DNA from: Prosapia bicincta | Lineage: Eukaryota > Arthropoda > Insecta > Hemiptera > Cercopidae | Length of the DNA: 64,000 bases | Direction: 5' to 3' | Assembly: GCA_036971475.1 (NCBI GenBank) | Contig: JBAIZL010000002.1 | Location: 233,254,643 to 233,318,642, forward strand | Part shown: in pieces, positions 1 to 10,625 of the stretch | Position numbering within the stretch: position 1 is the stretch's first letter | Layout: each line of letters begins with the position of its first letter | Notes under the pieces: generated by a model | Seen by the model: only the letters and a program-made list of their open reading frames with translations | Told to the model about the DNA's origin: nothing | Database searches by the model: none | Program-made: the position numbers and the translations under genes

Positions 1-1114
1 GGCATCCGAACGGAAATGCCACAGACTGATCGTAATTTCTTCCATACTGTGGATGGAGCTGTAGTTCTTGTAATTGTGCCAATGTACTGCGACCATGATT
101 CTCGTTTACTTTGCCTAAATATTCTCCGTGCTTTCGCACGGAAGATTTTATATTTTTCCAGGTTTTCACTCGTTGGTTGTCTCTTGAACTGGTTCAGAGC
201 TTTTTTTCCGTTGACGAAGGATCACAGTGCACTCATCATTCCACCACGGAACAGGTGGTCGTCGTGGTTTGGATGAGGTTTTCGGAATTGTGTTTCCGGA
301 GGCATTCAAAACGGTTTTTGTAAATGAATTGACAATGTCATCGATGGGAACTAAGTAATCCACGTCCAGTGATTCTAGATCTTGTGAAAATTGTTTCCAG
401 TTGGCTTTTTTTCAGCATCCAACGGGGATGTCGAACACAACAAGGTGAGGAGTCACACAAAGAGATCTCAATAGGAATGTGGTCGCTACTGTAAAGATCA
501 GGCAATGCTGACCATTTTATCCTTGTAGCCAAGGCAGGACTGCATAATGACAAGTCTACAGCTGTCCATCCCCCTGTTGACGCTGCTAAATGTGTCGGAA
601 AACCGTCATTTAGCAGGTATAAATCCAGTTCCGATCTGATGCTTTCGATCAGATTACCTCGCGCGTGGCATTCTTGGGAACCCCATGAAACATGATGGGC
701 ATTGAAATCGCCCACTAATAAAAACGGAGTCGGTAACTGATTTATAAGGTCTACAAGATCTCTCTGTTGCAGGTTGTCACTTGGTGGGAGGTAGACACAA
801 CAGAGAGTGAGTTTGTATGGAAGAGCTGTTTGAATTGCTACTGCTTGTAAGGGAGTTATTAAGTTCAGAGAAACGGCGTCGACACAGTCACGGGCTAGAA
901 TGGCTACGCCACCTCTAGCTCGATTTTCTGTAACGAAGTCTGATCTGTAAACTGAATACTCCCTTAGATGGAAATTGTGCGATTCATGGAGATGTGTCTC
1001 CTGAATACAAATGTACATAGGGGACACATCCCTTACAATTAATTTGAGATCCTCAATGTGACTTTTAACACCGTTAATGTCCCACTGAATCACGGATTGT
1101 TTAGGTGTGGACAT
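1..1114 (-). pseudogene. LINE ORF2, endonuclease domain and linker (partial, frameshifted)
   Basis: The N-terminal part of a LINE ORF2: an APE-like endonuclease that nicks target DNA for target-primed reverse transcription. Landmarks in the 258-residue segment from the ATG at 1114 are WDINGV near residue 11, IQETH near 37, GDFNAHH near 137, VDLSL near 186 and SDHIPIE near 210. The first motif has Asp where endonucleases of this type usually have Asn. A frameshift near 405, in a T run, moves the frame to the segment ending at 166, which holds the PWWNDEC linker motif found between endonuclease and RT in I/Jockey-type elements. A second frameshift near 200-207, in an A run on the coding strand, moves to a third frame that stays open to the window edge. 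No RT motif is reached. Confidence 0.85.
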
Positions 1115-1120
1115 CGTATT

Positions 1121-2543
1121 TTAGTGAAATGGATTCACCTGGCTCTCGTTGCTGTCATTGCAAATTCGTTGGCCTGGAATGTTGGACGTTCCAGGCGGAG
1201 AGTCATCAGATTCCATCACCACTATTGTAGTGGTGGAATCTGAAGAGTTTTTTGACTCAGAAGAGGAGTTTAAATGGTCCTCTTTTGAGTCGCTTGTGAT
1301 TTTGCACCTACTTTCACAAGTGCAAGCTTTGTTATTATTTTTGTTACTCGTATTAGTAGTTTTAACGTTTTTCGCACTTGTCTCTAATAGTGTCTTACTT
1401 CTTCCAATTTTGCCAGGTAACTGGCACTGGAGATTTTTCCGCACATTCAACATTAGTCTTTGAGTTGGAAAGCAAATTTTTGGTCACTAATGCTAATAAC
1501 TGATTAGCTTGCTCAGTGAGAAGTTAATTTTTTTTATTTAGCTCAACACAGTTGGAACACGACTTTTCACTGGTGGTAGCTGAGGCATAAGATTTTGTTT
1601 CAGGTCTAGGTTGAGTTGACTTGAACTTCTTTTTTGCTTCGTGGAAAGATGTTTTATCCTTTGCCATTATGCTGAGGATCGCTTTCTCCTCCTTGAACAT
1701 TGGGCAGTTAAAGGAGCGAGCAGGGTGATCCACCAGCACAGTTTGGGCATTTTGGAGTACTTGTGCAAACCTTCTCTACATGGCCTTCAGATGCGCACTG
1801 TTCGCATACCTCTGGCTTGGAGCAAGAAGAGCTGACGTGTCCAAAACGTTGGCATTTAAAGCACCGCCGTGGGAACGTAGGGCCTAACAGAAAGCCGTTG
1901 ATAGCCACCATATAAATATTCGGGGATAGATGGTTTCCCGAATGTCAGGATTAATGATGTTGTTGGAACTCTCTGACCGTTTTCCATCCTCATAATTCGT
2001 ACGACTTCTGTTACACCTTCCGATTCCAGTTCAGATTTTATTTCGTCCTCACGGACATACAAAAGATCTCTGCATGATATTACTCCCTTTGATGAGTTCA
2101 AGGTTTTGTGGGGGGCCACCGAAACCTTGACCTGATCAAAGAAGGAGGTCATTTTCAGTAGATATTGTGACTGCTTCGAACTACTTGTTTCTAACAGCAG
2201 TGTTCCATTCCGTAACTTCCTTATGGAAGAGACAGGTCCTGCTGCACATCCAGTTAGCAGGATCCATAGCCTTATGGATCAGAAAAGGCGATAACTTCGA
2301 AAGATCTTTTCCTTCTTCTGCGCTAGAAACAATTAAAAATTTAGGCGGTAGTTTGGGTGATGCTACATCTATTTCTTTCCTCGTCTCATTTACTTCACTA
2401 GGCATCTTCGAAGAAACCTCACGACGCCTCTTTACATTACTCTGGTTGGTTGGTTGGACTTTTGTTGGTTTTCCATAAATTTGATTTGAGCTAACCATCG
2501 TGTCAGGCATTACGGGCGTGACTATGAGAACGGGTAAACCCAT
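1121..2543 (-). pseudogene. LINE ORF1 (Gag-like, CCHC zinc knuckles), frameshifted
   Basis: The nucleic-acid-binding ORF1 protein of the LINE. The reading starts at the methionine codon at 2543 and continues through five segments in changing frames, with breaks near 2170, 1880-1910, 1725 and 1455-1520. The segment at 1708-1911 has a CCHC knuckle (C-X2-C-X4-H-X4-C, starting CFKCQRFGHV), a second one starting CEQC, and the beginning of a third (CPNC). The frame then shifts into the segment starting at 1739, which continues the third knuckle region (DHPARSFNCP). The C-terminal segment is rich in Ser, Asn and Lys and looks disordered. Its stop at 1121-1123 lies only 6 nt before the ORF2 ATG at 1114, and both are in the same frame. 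That spacing would suit coupled translation of ORF2. The copy is dead. Confidence 0.82.
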
Positions 2544-2863
2544 GGATCACTTTCGATCATTTTCAACCCCCGGAACTCTGGGGCCCATAGTTTCCTCCTT
2601 AGCTCGACTGGATGGGCATCAGTCGAGAACTCGTAATACTGTGCACAGGCTCCGACACCTGTGCACCGCGGACACTCCCTGACCAAGAACCGAAGTGGCT
2701 AGCGGACCAGCAACCGCGCATACGTCTTCGGCAGAGCAAGCTCACAACAGCGTCCCAGACCAGAGTTAGTCAAGCTCTGGACCTTTCAGCACTCCCAACG
2801 CGCAACGGTTCTGACCAGTTAAACTCCCTAAGTGAAGATGTTAGTGTATGTGTATATGTGCAT

Positions 2864-2902
<39 letters not shown>

Positions 2903-2999
2903 CTTTGTGAGTGGTGTAGTGTTAGGCTAGGGTACCGCGAGGGACACCAAATCCCTCGTAGGATCGGCTAGTCCGCACCCCCTGCGGGGTCAAACGTTT
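2544..2999 (-). other. 5' leader of the LINE, with a (GT)n tract
   Basis: About 450 bases upstream of ORF1, clearly richer in GC than the surrounding DNA and without a long open frame in the element's orientation. It contains a (GT)n run at 2864-2900, which reads (AC)n on the element's strand. Non-LTR elements carry internal promoters in this position, but I see no specific promoter motif. Confidence 0.5.
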
Positions 3000-4414
3000 A
3001 GAAACTAATTACTTCCCAATTTCTAAATACAATATTTATAATTTTTTTAAAGTTTTAATCCTTATTCTACTCTAAATATTTATATCTCTTGCCATTTTGA
3101 TAAACAAATGAAAACTTTGCTGAAGCAATATTAAAGTGCAAAATGTTAGAGCTACTACGTCACTCAGGGGACCAAAGTGCTCTTGTTTTTGTAATGAGTG
3201 CAGCCAATCAAGATACAGAGCCTTGGCAGGCCTAATTACGAAACCTGAATTTGTCACTAATAAATGTCGTGTCTGCTGAGAATAAAATTGTTAAATTATA
3301 CAAATGTAGAACCATCCAGTGTTTTATAATTATAAATGGAATAGAAATTACAGCGAAAAGCTTAATCTATTTGAATTGATTTAACTTTAACGCGTTTTGT
3401 TTGGGGGATGAAGAAATAGAATTCAGTTAACAGGATTCAGTTCGTCGGATTTCTGAAACCCATGGACGACGCTTATCAGAGATTTTTGTAATTTTTTTTA
3501 ATACGGTAGATTTGTGAGAAAGGAACAAATATTTATTCAATCTGGCCACGTTTCATTTCAATCGGCCTATTCCATAAATAACTTGAAATGAGTAAATTAA
3601 TAGAATGTTTTTGAGTTGATTGGGTCGTGAAATTGTAGAGTGACGAGCAGTACTGACTAGGGTTACAGTTAATGAAAAAACAGCGGCCGCATCATGTTCA
3701 CAAACAGACGCCGGTGACGTCATAGGGGCGGACACGTTTTCAACGCAAAATGAGACGGCAGGGCACCAGCCACTTCAATTGCAGCATTTTTAAGAGCATT
3801 GTTTATTAAAATAGAGAAATAATCTAACCATTTATGCATTTCTTCAAGTAATTTTTGTCAATCATTTGACACAAAATGTTTTATTAATTTTAAGTCATAA
3901 GCTTGGTTAGAAAATGCGTTCATTCGAATTCGATTAGATAATACTTCGAATTTTCTGAAGAATTTTCCCTGAAGATGTAAAGAATACTCTTTATTAAAAC
4001 TTAGATTTTTTTTCAAACATTTTTCATAGAAGGTGATGAATTTCAATTGAAATCTTTCGCTAACAGTAACAATCTAACGAAGCATTTCCATGCCTATTTT
4101 TACATTGGCATTTTTCTGATTTTCACTGTAGATTCGTGTTTTGAATATTACGTTTATAATCGCATTAAACTCACCATATACACATCCAAACCTCAACTTT
4201 TGATATCTTCTATTCTTTCCTCATCCTACAATTCCATAAATATTCCTAATTTATCAGAGGGATTTTGAGTGGTTTAGTGGTAGGATAATTCTTTTTTGTG
4301 GGAAATTATGTAATTAATTTGAGCAAGAGATCTGCAATCCTTTTGTGTGAAATCAGTGTAGGTACTTACATTTCTGATGGATTTGTGTAATTCATTAACG
4401 TGGGATGTGTAATT
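3000..4414. other. AT-rich non-coding DNA
   Basis: No recognisable coding region, RNA gene or element end. Short open frames here are of chance length and composition. Confidence 0.6.
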
Positions 4415-4418
4415 GATT

Positions 4419-4455
<37 letters not shown>

Positions 4456-4491
4456 TTACAAGCGTGCGTACGCGCGCGCGTGTGTGTGTGT
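4415..4491. repeat. (TG)n / (CG)n compound microsatellite
   Basis: A TG run at about 4419-4446, then a short CGCG tract and a second TG run at 4461-4490. Alternating purine-pyrimidine DNA of this kind can adopt Z-form; that is general knowledge, not something seen here. Confidence 0.9.
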
Positions 4492-5017
4492 AAGTTTATG
4501 TGAGTATGAAAACATATTTTATATTTATATATTTGCAAAATGGTTTAACATAAAATACTTCCATGCGAGAGCTTAGTGTGTTTTAATTAAACTTGATCCA
4601 ACAATAAACGACCCTGACACAGTTATCGAAACTAAACGATGTAATTTTAGATGCAGCCCTCACTTGCTCGTTTAAAGATTAGCAATGCACAAACATAATA
4701 CAGTATACATAGCGCCACATGGCCACCAGTAATGCCTAGAAATGCTATGTTTTATCAGAATAATCTGTTAGCAAAACTTTAAAACTACGACAAATAATGA
4801 CTGGTTAACTACAGTGAAATATCCGCATTGAAGTTGGCAGGATTTTTTAATAAAAAGTTATCAAAGTGAAGCTTTTTGGTGAGTTACAGTGACACGTTTT
4901 AGAACGACAGTGTTGGAATGGCTCCTTATTTGTTGCTCCATTGCTCTGACGATTAGTACACTGATAGGCAATCGCTTATGTGTCCAATCTGTGACGGAAG
5001 AAAACAATGCCACACGT
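4492..5017. other. AT-rich non-coding DNA
   Basis: No feature recognised. An 86-codon open frame starting at 4889 has a hydrophobic N-terminus, but its C-terminal half falls inside the left arm of the inverted repeat that follows, so I do not call it a gene. Confidence 0.5.
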
Positions 5018-5672
5018 GATTCTTACTGTATATTAACTGATCCCAGAAGGCGAAGCAATGTAAGGCAAATACTGCCTTTTGATTGGTTGTGTAGCTCCTC
5101 TGTACATGAAATATCTATAAATTATTTCTTCTACCTACTTTGCCGTTAGTTACAACAACAACACGTGTTCCGTGTTTAATGTTTAATTTTATATCGTGTG
5201 CTGTGTATTATAAACTTATTATAATCTTGAACTATTTTGTGTTTTCTACTTTTTTTTCTTGTCAAAATTATTATGGTCTCCCTACCACCAAATAATCAAT
5301 ATAACTTATTACACTTTTGCAATTACTTATTATTTGCGACCAGACTTTTTGTCAACTAAAAGTTGTTAAATTGTTAACTTACACTTGGAGGAAATGTTTT
5401 CGTCTAACGACTTCTCACGTCTTGGAGATTTCTTGGACGTCCTTAAGCAAATTTCAAAACTTGTTTACCACATTTCCATCATTGTTTATTATTTGAGGCC
5501 CATGTAATTTATTTTGAGGCTTGCATGTCTGAGGCCGAAATAATTTTTTCTAAATGCTCTGCGATTTTGACAGTTATTGTTGGTGGAGTGGAAGTAGTTA
5601 CACGACCAATCAAAAGGTAGATTTGCCTTACATTGCTTCATATTCTGGGATCAGTTAATATGCATTCTTACT
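5018..5672. repeat. Inverted repeat with 83-87-bp arms around a hammerhead-family fragment
   Basis: Left arm 5018-5100 and right arm 5586-5672 are reverse complements over about 80 bases with roughly 85% identity. Shared landmarks are TATTAACTGATCCCAGAA and AAGCAATGTAAGGCAAAT. The roughly 485-base interior contains a truncated copy of the element seen complete at 44309-44560. This could be a foldback or MITE-like element that received an insertion, or a rearranged palindrome. I found no target duplication. Confidence 0.7.
5303..5425 (-). mobile_element. Truncated copy of the 44309-44560 hammerhead element
   Basis: About 120 bases match 44308-44420 in the same orientation with roughly 85% identity, from the terminal TTATTACACTTTTGC through the degenerate hammerhead (minus strand TGAGAAG, hairpin GTC-GTTA-GAC, GAAAA). 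The right-hand terminal repeat is absent. The ribozyme core differs from CTGANGA at two positions and its palindrome is AAACATTT rather than AAACGTTT, so activity is unlikely. Confidence 0.7.
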
Positions 5673-6920
5673 GACATTCTGCGAGGTTAGAAAGTATTTT
5701 GCCAGCACAATTTATAAAATATTGATCTTAAGCAATTGATGACATTTTAATCTAACCTATTGTCGTAACAAAACATTAAAAGGAAATAATAACTGTGAAT
5801 TTACTAAATACATAGAACCTCTTGGTCAAATTAACTTTTTAATTAATTTCTATAATTTAACTAAAACATAAGTTCTCTAAGAATGACTTAATTCTGTCCC
5901 AAAGTACAGACCGTCAAACGCTAAACGGTTTTTCAATTACGCCCTATTTTTAGCTTGCCTCAGCGGAAAAATATTTCGGGAAAATCTTCGTGTTGGTGTC
6001 ACGGTCTAACTCATCTATACAGTGGTATATGCGCTGAACACAACTATTGTATCGAAAATTAAGAAATAACACATGATTTCATGTAACAGCTGATTTAGTC
6101 ATTTTGAACAGCTGTTTTAACAAGTAGGCTATGTTACTTTATTTTTTGTACATTACACACACAATTTACAAAATTGTACACACATTTTGTAAATTAAAAT
6201 GTTATTCTTGAACATTTTGTATAAGTTAATAAATATATAATTTTTTTTGTTTCAGTATATCTTGTCACAATTGATTCAATATATTAATAATGAGTTTACA
6301 TTTGTATTTTAAACTTTAATATGTAAACGTTTTTAGGCGCGTCTGACACTTTCTAAGAACCGATTTCAATTGAATTCGTTAAATAACATTTTTATTCAGT
6401 ATATTTTTAAACTTCTAATGAAGGTTTTCTATTAAATACATTGACTAAAATCTATTGTAACCTCTATTAACAACACTCTTCTAATGACGTATTCACTTCT
6501 GATGACCACTTTTTTTCATTAGTTTCTCAACACACTTTAAACTATTAGAAAGTACATCTAAACTTTATTAGATTTGGTGGCAATAGTTACACCATTTTTA
6601 ATTATAAATATTAAATACAGTAGTGGTTTTACATATATTACTAGTGTTGAAAGGCTTCTATCGGAAGCTGGAAATGCCGATCTGAAACTATAGTTCTATA
6701 CCAAATTAAAAAGTAGTAAATGCTGTGAATTGATTAAATAATTAAAACATTTCAACCACTAATAAACTTTCTAATTACCAAATCCTAATCTAGATAAAAA
6801 GCGTCATCTTCAGAGGAATACGTTTTAACAATGTTAATAATAGTTTAAGTTTTTACCATAGTGGCTTTAAGTTGTTAATTGTTGAGAATATTCCTGGGTG
6901 AGAGGTAGAGAGAGAGAAAT

Positions 6921-6966
<46 letters not shown>

Positions 6967-7291
6967 GCTAAAACAATTGAAACTTCTAAAGGATTACTTT
7001 GACTGAATAAATTGCTACAATCGATTTAAAGGATTGAGATATTGTGTTCGAGATATTGAGCCCCTAACATTGTGACACCTTATTGTGACGTATCAAATAT
7101 TTTGAATACTACTTGCAATACTGGGTTAAAACTTTGTTGGGGTGTTGCTGTTAATAAAACATTAAATAATATATTCTTAAATGTCTAGTTTCCAAATAAT
7201 ATAACAATAACAATACCTTAACTAATAAATTAGGTTTTTAAATTTCTCGATAACAATACAACCTACTTCTAACGAATAATTTGTAAAATCG
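5673..7291. other. AT-rich non-coding DNA with a (GA)n tract
   Basis: No gene or element recognised. A (GA)n microsatellite occupies about 6904-6962. Confidence 0.6.
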
Positions 7292-7455
7292 TTATTTTAG
7301 AGCTATGAAACAGACAACCGGTCTGCCTGAGTTAATAGTTAGATACCCCGGCGAGTTTCTGTAACTACAAGTGGATAAGGTAAATGACGTTTTTCTAAAC
7401 CAATCAATTCCCTCCCCCCTACGAGCCCATTTGCAAAATCCGGTGGGGGGGGTTA
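7292..7455. repeat. Dispersed repeat, copy 1 (mate at 34887-35055)
   Basis: Shares about 75-80% identity with 34887-35055, including GTCTGCCTGAGTT, ATAGTTAGATAC, CCCGGCGAGT and a shared right end AAATCCGG followed by G-rich sequence. Copy 1 lacks about 30 bases present in copy 2. Length near 150-170 bp would suit a SINE or MITE, but I see no tRNA boxes and no clear terminal repeats, so the class is unknown. Confidence 0.65.
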
Positions 7456-8236
7456 ATATTTTAATTATAATAAGAGTTTTATTGTGTAAAATAATGTAAC
7501 GTACCATTAGCTTCAATTTTCCTGAGTGAGAGTGCGCGCCCTTGCGTATGCGCGAACATGTGCGTTTTACAATTACATCAGTATTGATGGGCGGCAAAAT
7601 GTTTCCAGTATATAGTATACAGAGTAGTCCCAGTGTAGTTTTCCATTATTCATAGATAGTATATTTAGGTAAGACGTTAATTTAGTATAAAATATTTAAA
7701 GAAGTTTATTTTTCTCCACTTTTTCACAACTCACTGCCGCAGTACAATCAAGGACTCTCAAAGTCTCAAGGGATGGGTTTAAACCCTCCGACATTCGAGT
7801 ATCCTGTCTCGATTGCACTACTTGGACCCGAACTAATCAAATTATTTACGTACGGGAACATGGTCGTTCTAAGGTTCTACTGGTCTCGAGTTCGTACCAC
7901 GGTGACCTTAGTAGCGGGAATCACGAGTTTGAGTTCGTGGGGCAATGGTTTTGGTGGAGTCCTTGTCACCATTCTTTCTTGCCTTCTACCCTTTCTACAT
8001 AACGCACGTCTAACGTACACTTAAGAATACCACTGCATTTAAATACAAGATTGCCGTATTTATTAGATCAAATTGTGAAAAAGAGTTTCTGTGAGTATTT
8101 ATGTTTGTGTGGGAGTGAGGATTATAAAATCACGCAAAATGGTAATTAGTGACAAAAATATATTCTTTAAAATTGATAGTTCTCTTACTGGCTATAGCCA
8201 AACGAATAGGTATAGTTATCGTTTTTTATAGGTTAC
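7456..8236. other. Non-coding DNA, no feature recognised
   Basis: An 83-codon open frame at 7773-8024 has no recognisable domain and is not supported by anything around it. Confidence 0.5.
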
Positions 8237-8382
8237 TCCTCGATCGGATGTCGACAACAGTTCTTTAAAAGTACTTTTGTCCGATGCCTCGATCGGATGT
8301 CAGCAACAGTTCTTTCGAAGTACTTTTTGTCGGCTGCCTTGATCAGATGTCGACAACAATTCTTTAAAAGTACTTTTTTCGG
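8237..8382. repeat. Tandem repeat, about 50-bp unit, 3 copies
   Basis: Three head-to-tail units beginning CTCGATCGGATGTC or a close variant, at about 8237, 8287 and 8337. Each contains AACAGTTCTTT and AGTACTTTT. The copies are about 85-90% identical. Confidence 0.88.
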
Positions 8383-9522
8383 GTTTTTTTCACAACTATG
8401 ATGTCAAGAAGAAATCTCTCGCTTTCTGTATCTTGCCGTGTGGACAAATTGTCATGGTTCCAACAGACTATAACAAAACATTCAGTTGGCCGCAGCCTTC
8501 ATCCTCCAATGTTGCATAAACTCCGCCCGCCCTGCTCACGGTCAGGCTTCCATAATAACGTTCCCACATTGAATTTACTTATAGTAAGAGGGACGTTAAC
8601 CTCTGGTTCTCGGTACAAGAGCAGTATTTTGAATTAGGTTGGAGTAAAATCCGTTATATTACTACAATAACTAACCGACAACAAATATTGAAAAAATATT
8701 TAAATAATTAAATTTATATTATAAATATAAATATAATTTATTTTTTAATAATCTCTAGTTTATCAAGCTTGTTAAAAATTCACGTTTTTAGTACCAAAAT
8801 ATTTCAATCTAAGTAAATAATTTCGTCACAAATAATAATTGGGTCGATTACGCCAAGGCAAAACTTGTATAAAAGTTTTAACCCAATTTTTCTACCTCTA
8901 TTCGGAATTTTCTTCCGGAAGTTTAATTCGTAATATTAAATTTCAACAAAATTAAATCATGCATAACTTACTTTAATAAACTACAATAATTAAAATATTC
9001 AAATCCATAACCATAAATTAATTTAGGCTAAGTCTTAGAGGTATATTACTAGACATTAATTCAATGTTAACAAATATAACAAGTCACTTTCCTATTAAAA
9101 CTACTCAAATACTTTAGTCAACAGATACAATCAATTGATAATTAAGACCTTTATTTCAGCTTTTACTGGGGATAAAAGCGTCTGAAAAACAGACGTAAAA
9201 CAAAGGTTAAATTAGGAAACAACACACTGATAAGCAATTCAAAAATTGTTTAATGTTTTCAATAGTAAAATGTTTCTTTTTTAATGGTAGTTAACTCTGC
9301 TACACCTATTCCTAGAATTAGATTCTATGTAGAATTCTTTTATACAAATAAAGTTTATATTCATTTCCATTTTTGGTATTTTAAATATAACTTTATACAT
9401 TTTAGGTTTTTCTACAGTTTGCTTTTACATTCATCACAATTTATTAGCTTGTCTTTATTGGAGGTGTTCAACCAAATCTCCAATCATAAATAATAGAGTT
9501 AAATAGTGGAATAATAATTTAT
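8383..9522. other. AT-rich non-coding DNA
   Basis: No gene, RNA or element end recognised. Confidence 0.6.
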
Positions 9523-10625
9523 TTATGTGGCGTAACCACATCCAATGATAAACGATACTGTCAAAGTATGAGAGAGGAAAGTAGTGGCTAGGTTTAACAG
9601 GATTAGTAACTGATGGGGTGGCCTGGTCCTCCTAGGAATGAGAGGGTGGACAGTAGTGGTCAAGTATAACAGGATTAGTGGCTGATATGATGACTTGGCC
9701 AAGCTAGATATATGAGTGTGAACAGTACCGCCTAGGTGTAACAGGATTAGTAACTGATGGGATCGCCTGACCATGCTGGGGTTATGAGAGAGAATAGAAG
9801 TGACTAGGTGCAACCGGATTAGTAGCTTTTGAGATCGCCTGGCTCCGCTGGGATATTAGGGTGGACAGTAGTAGTCAAATATAACAGGATTAGTAGCTGT
9901 TGAGATTGACTGGCTCCGCTGTGATATTAGGGTGGGCAGTAGTAGTCAAATATAACAGGATTAGTAGCTGTTGAGATCGACTGGCTCCGCTGGGATATTA
10001 GGGTGGACAGTAGTATTCAAATATAACAGGATTAGTAGCTGATGGGATCGCCTGACCATGCTGGGGTTAAAAGGGAGAATAGTAGTGGCTAAGTGCAACA
10101 GTATTAGTAGCTGTTGAGATCGACTGGCTCCGCTAGGATATTAGGGTGGGCAGTAGTAGTCAAATATAACAGGAGTACTAGCTGATGGGATCGCCTGACC
10201 ATGCTGGGGTTAGAAGGGAGAATAGTAGTGGCTAGGTGCAACAGTATTAGTAGCTGTTGAGATCGACTGGCTCCGCTAGGATATTAGGGTGGGCAGTAGT
10301 AGTCAAATATAACAGGAGTACTAGCTGATGGGATCGCCTGACCATACTGGGGTTAGAAGGGAGAATAGTAGTGGCTAGGTGCAACAGTATTAGTAGCTGT
10401 TGAGATCGACTGGCTTCGCTGGGATATTAGGGTGGAACGTAGTAGTCAAATATAACAGGATTAGCGGCTGATGGGATCGTCTGACCATGCTGGGGTTAGA
10501 AGGGAGAATAGAAGTAGCTAGGTGCAACAGGATTAGCAGCTGTTGAGATCGACTGGCTCCGCTAGGATATTAGGGTGGGCAGTATTAGTCAAATATAACA
10601 GGAGTACTAGCTGATGGGATCGCTA
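9523..10625. repeat. 72-bp satellite array with 143-bp higher-order repeat
   Basis: About 15 units of 70-72 bp, tracked by TAACAGG or GCAACAG starts at 9595, 9667, 9739, 9811, 9882, 9952, 10024 and onward. From about 10095 two diverged monomers alternate: one carries CGACTGGCTCCGCT and the other CGCCTGACCATGCTGG. The GCAACAG starts at 10095, 10238, 10381 and 10524 give an exact 143-bp period. The left half is more diverged and not regularly alternating. Older monomers flanking a younger amplified dimer is the usual reading of such a pattern. Confidence 0.92.

Larger units (their letters stand above)
1..2999 (-). mobile_element. I-group LINE (non-LTR retrotransposon), truncated by the window edge
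   Basis: A minus-strand non-LTR retrotransposon carrying, in order, a 5' leader, a Gag-like ORF1 with zinc knuckles, and ORF2 with an APE-type endonuclease and the start of the linker to reverse transcriptase. The RT itself lies beyond the left edge. The two-ORF layout, the triple CCHC ORF1 and the QETH-type endonuclease resemble the I/Jockey group; assignment to the I clade is inference. The 5' end is placed near 2999, where GC-rich leader gives way to AT-rich DNA; I could not find a target duplication. At least five reading-frame breaks make this copy non-autonomous. Confidence 0.85.

Noticed and set aside
4605..4640. CTGACACAGTTATCGAAAC as a hammerhead core
   Set aside because: Stem II cannot form and there is no inverted partner or TA array.
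7292..7597. 101-codon minus-strand open frame
   Set aside because: It overlaps a dispersed repeat whose other copy (34887-35055) does not keep the frame, and no domain is seen.
7773..8024. 83-codon open frame
   Set aside because: No domain, no context, and length is within chance for this DNA.
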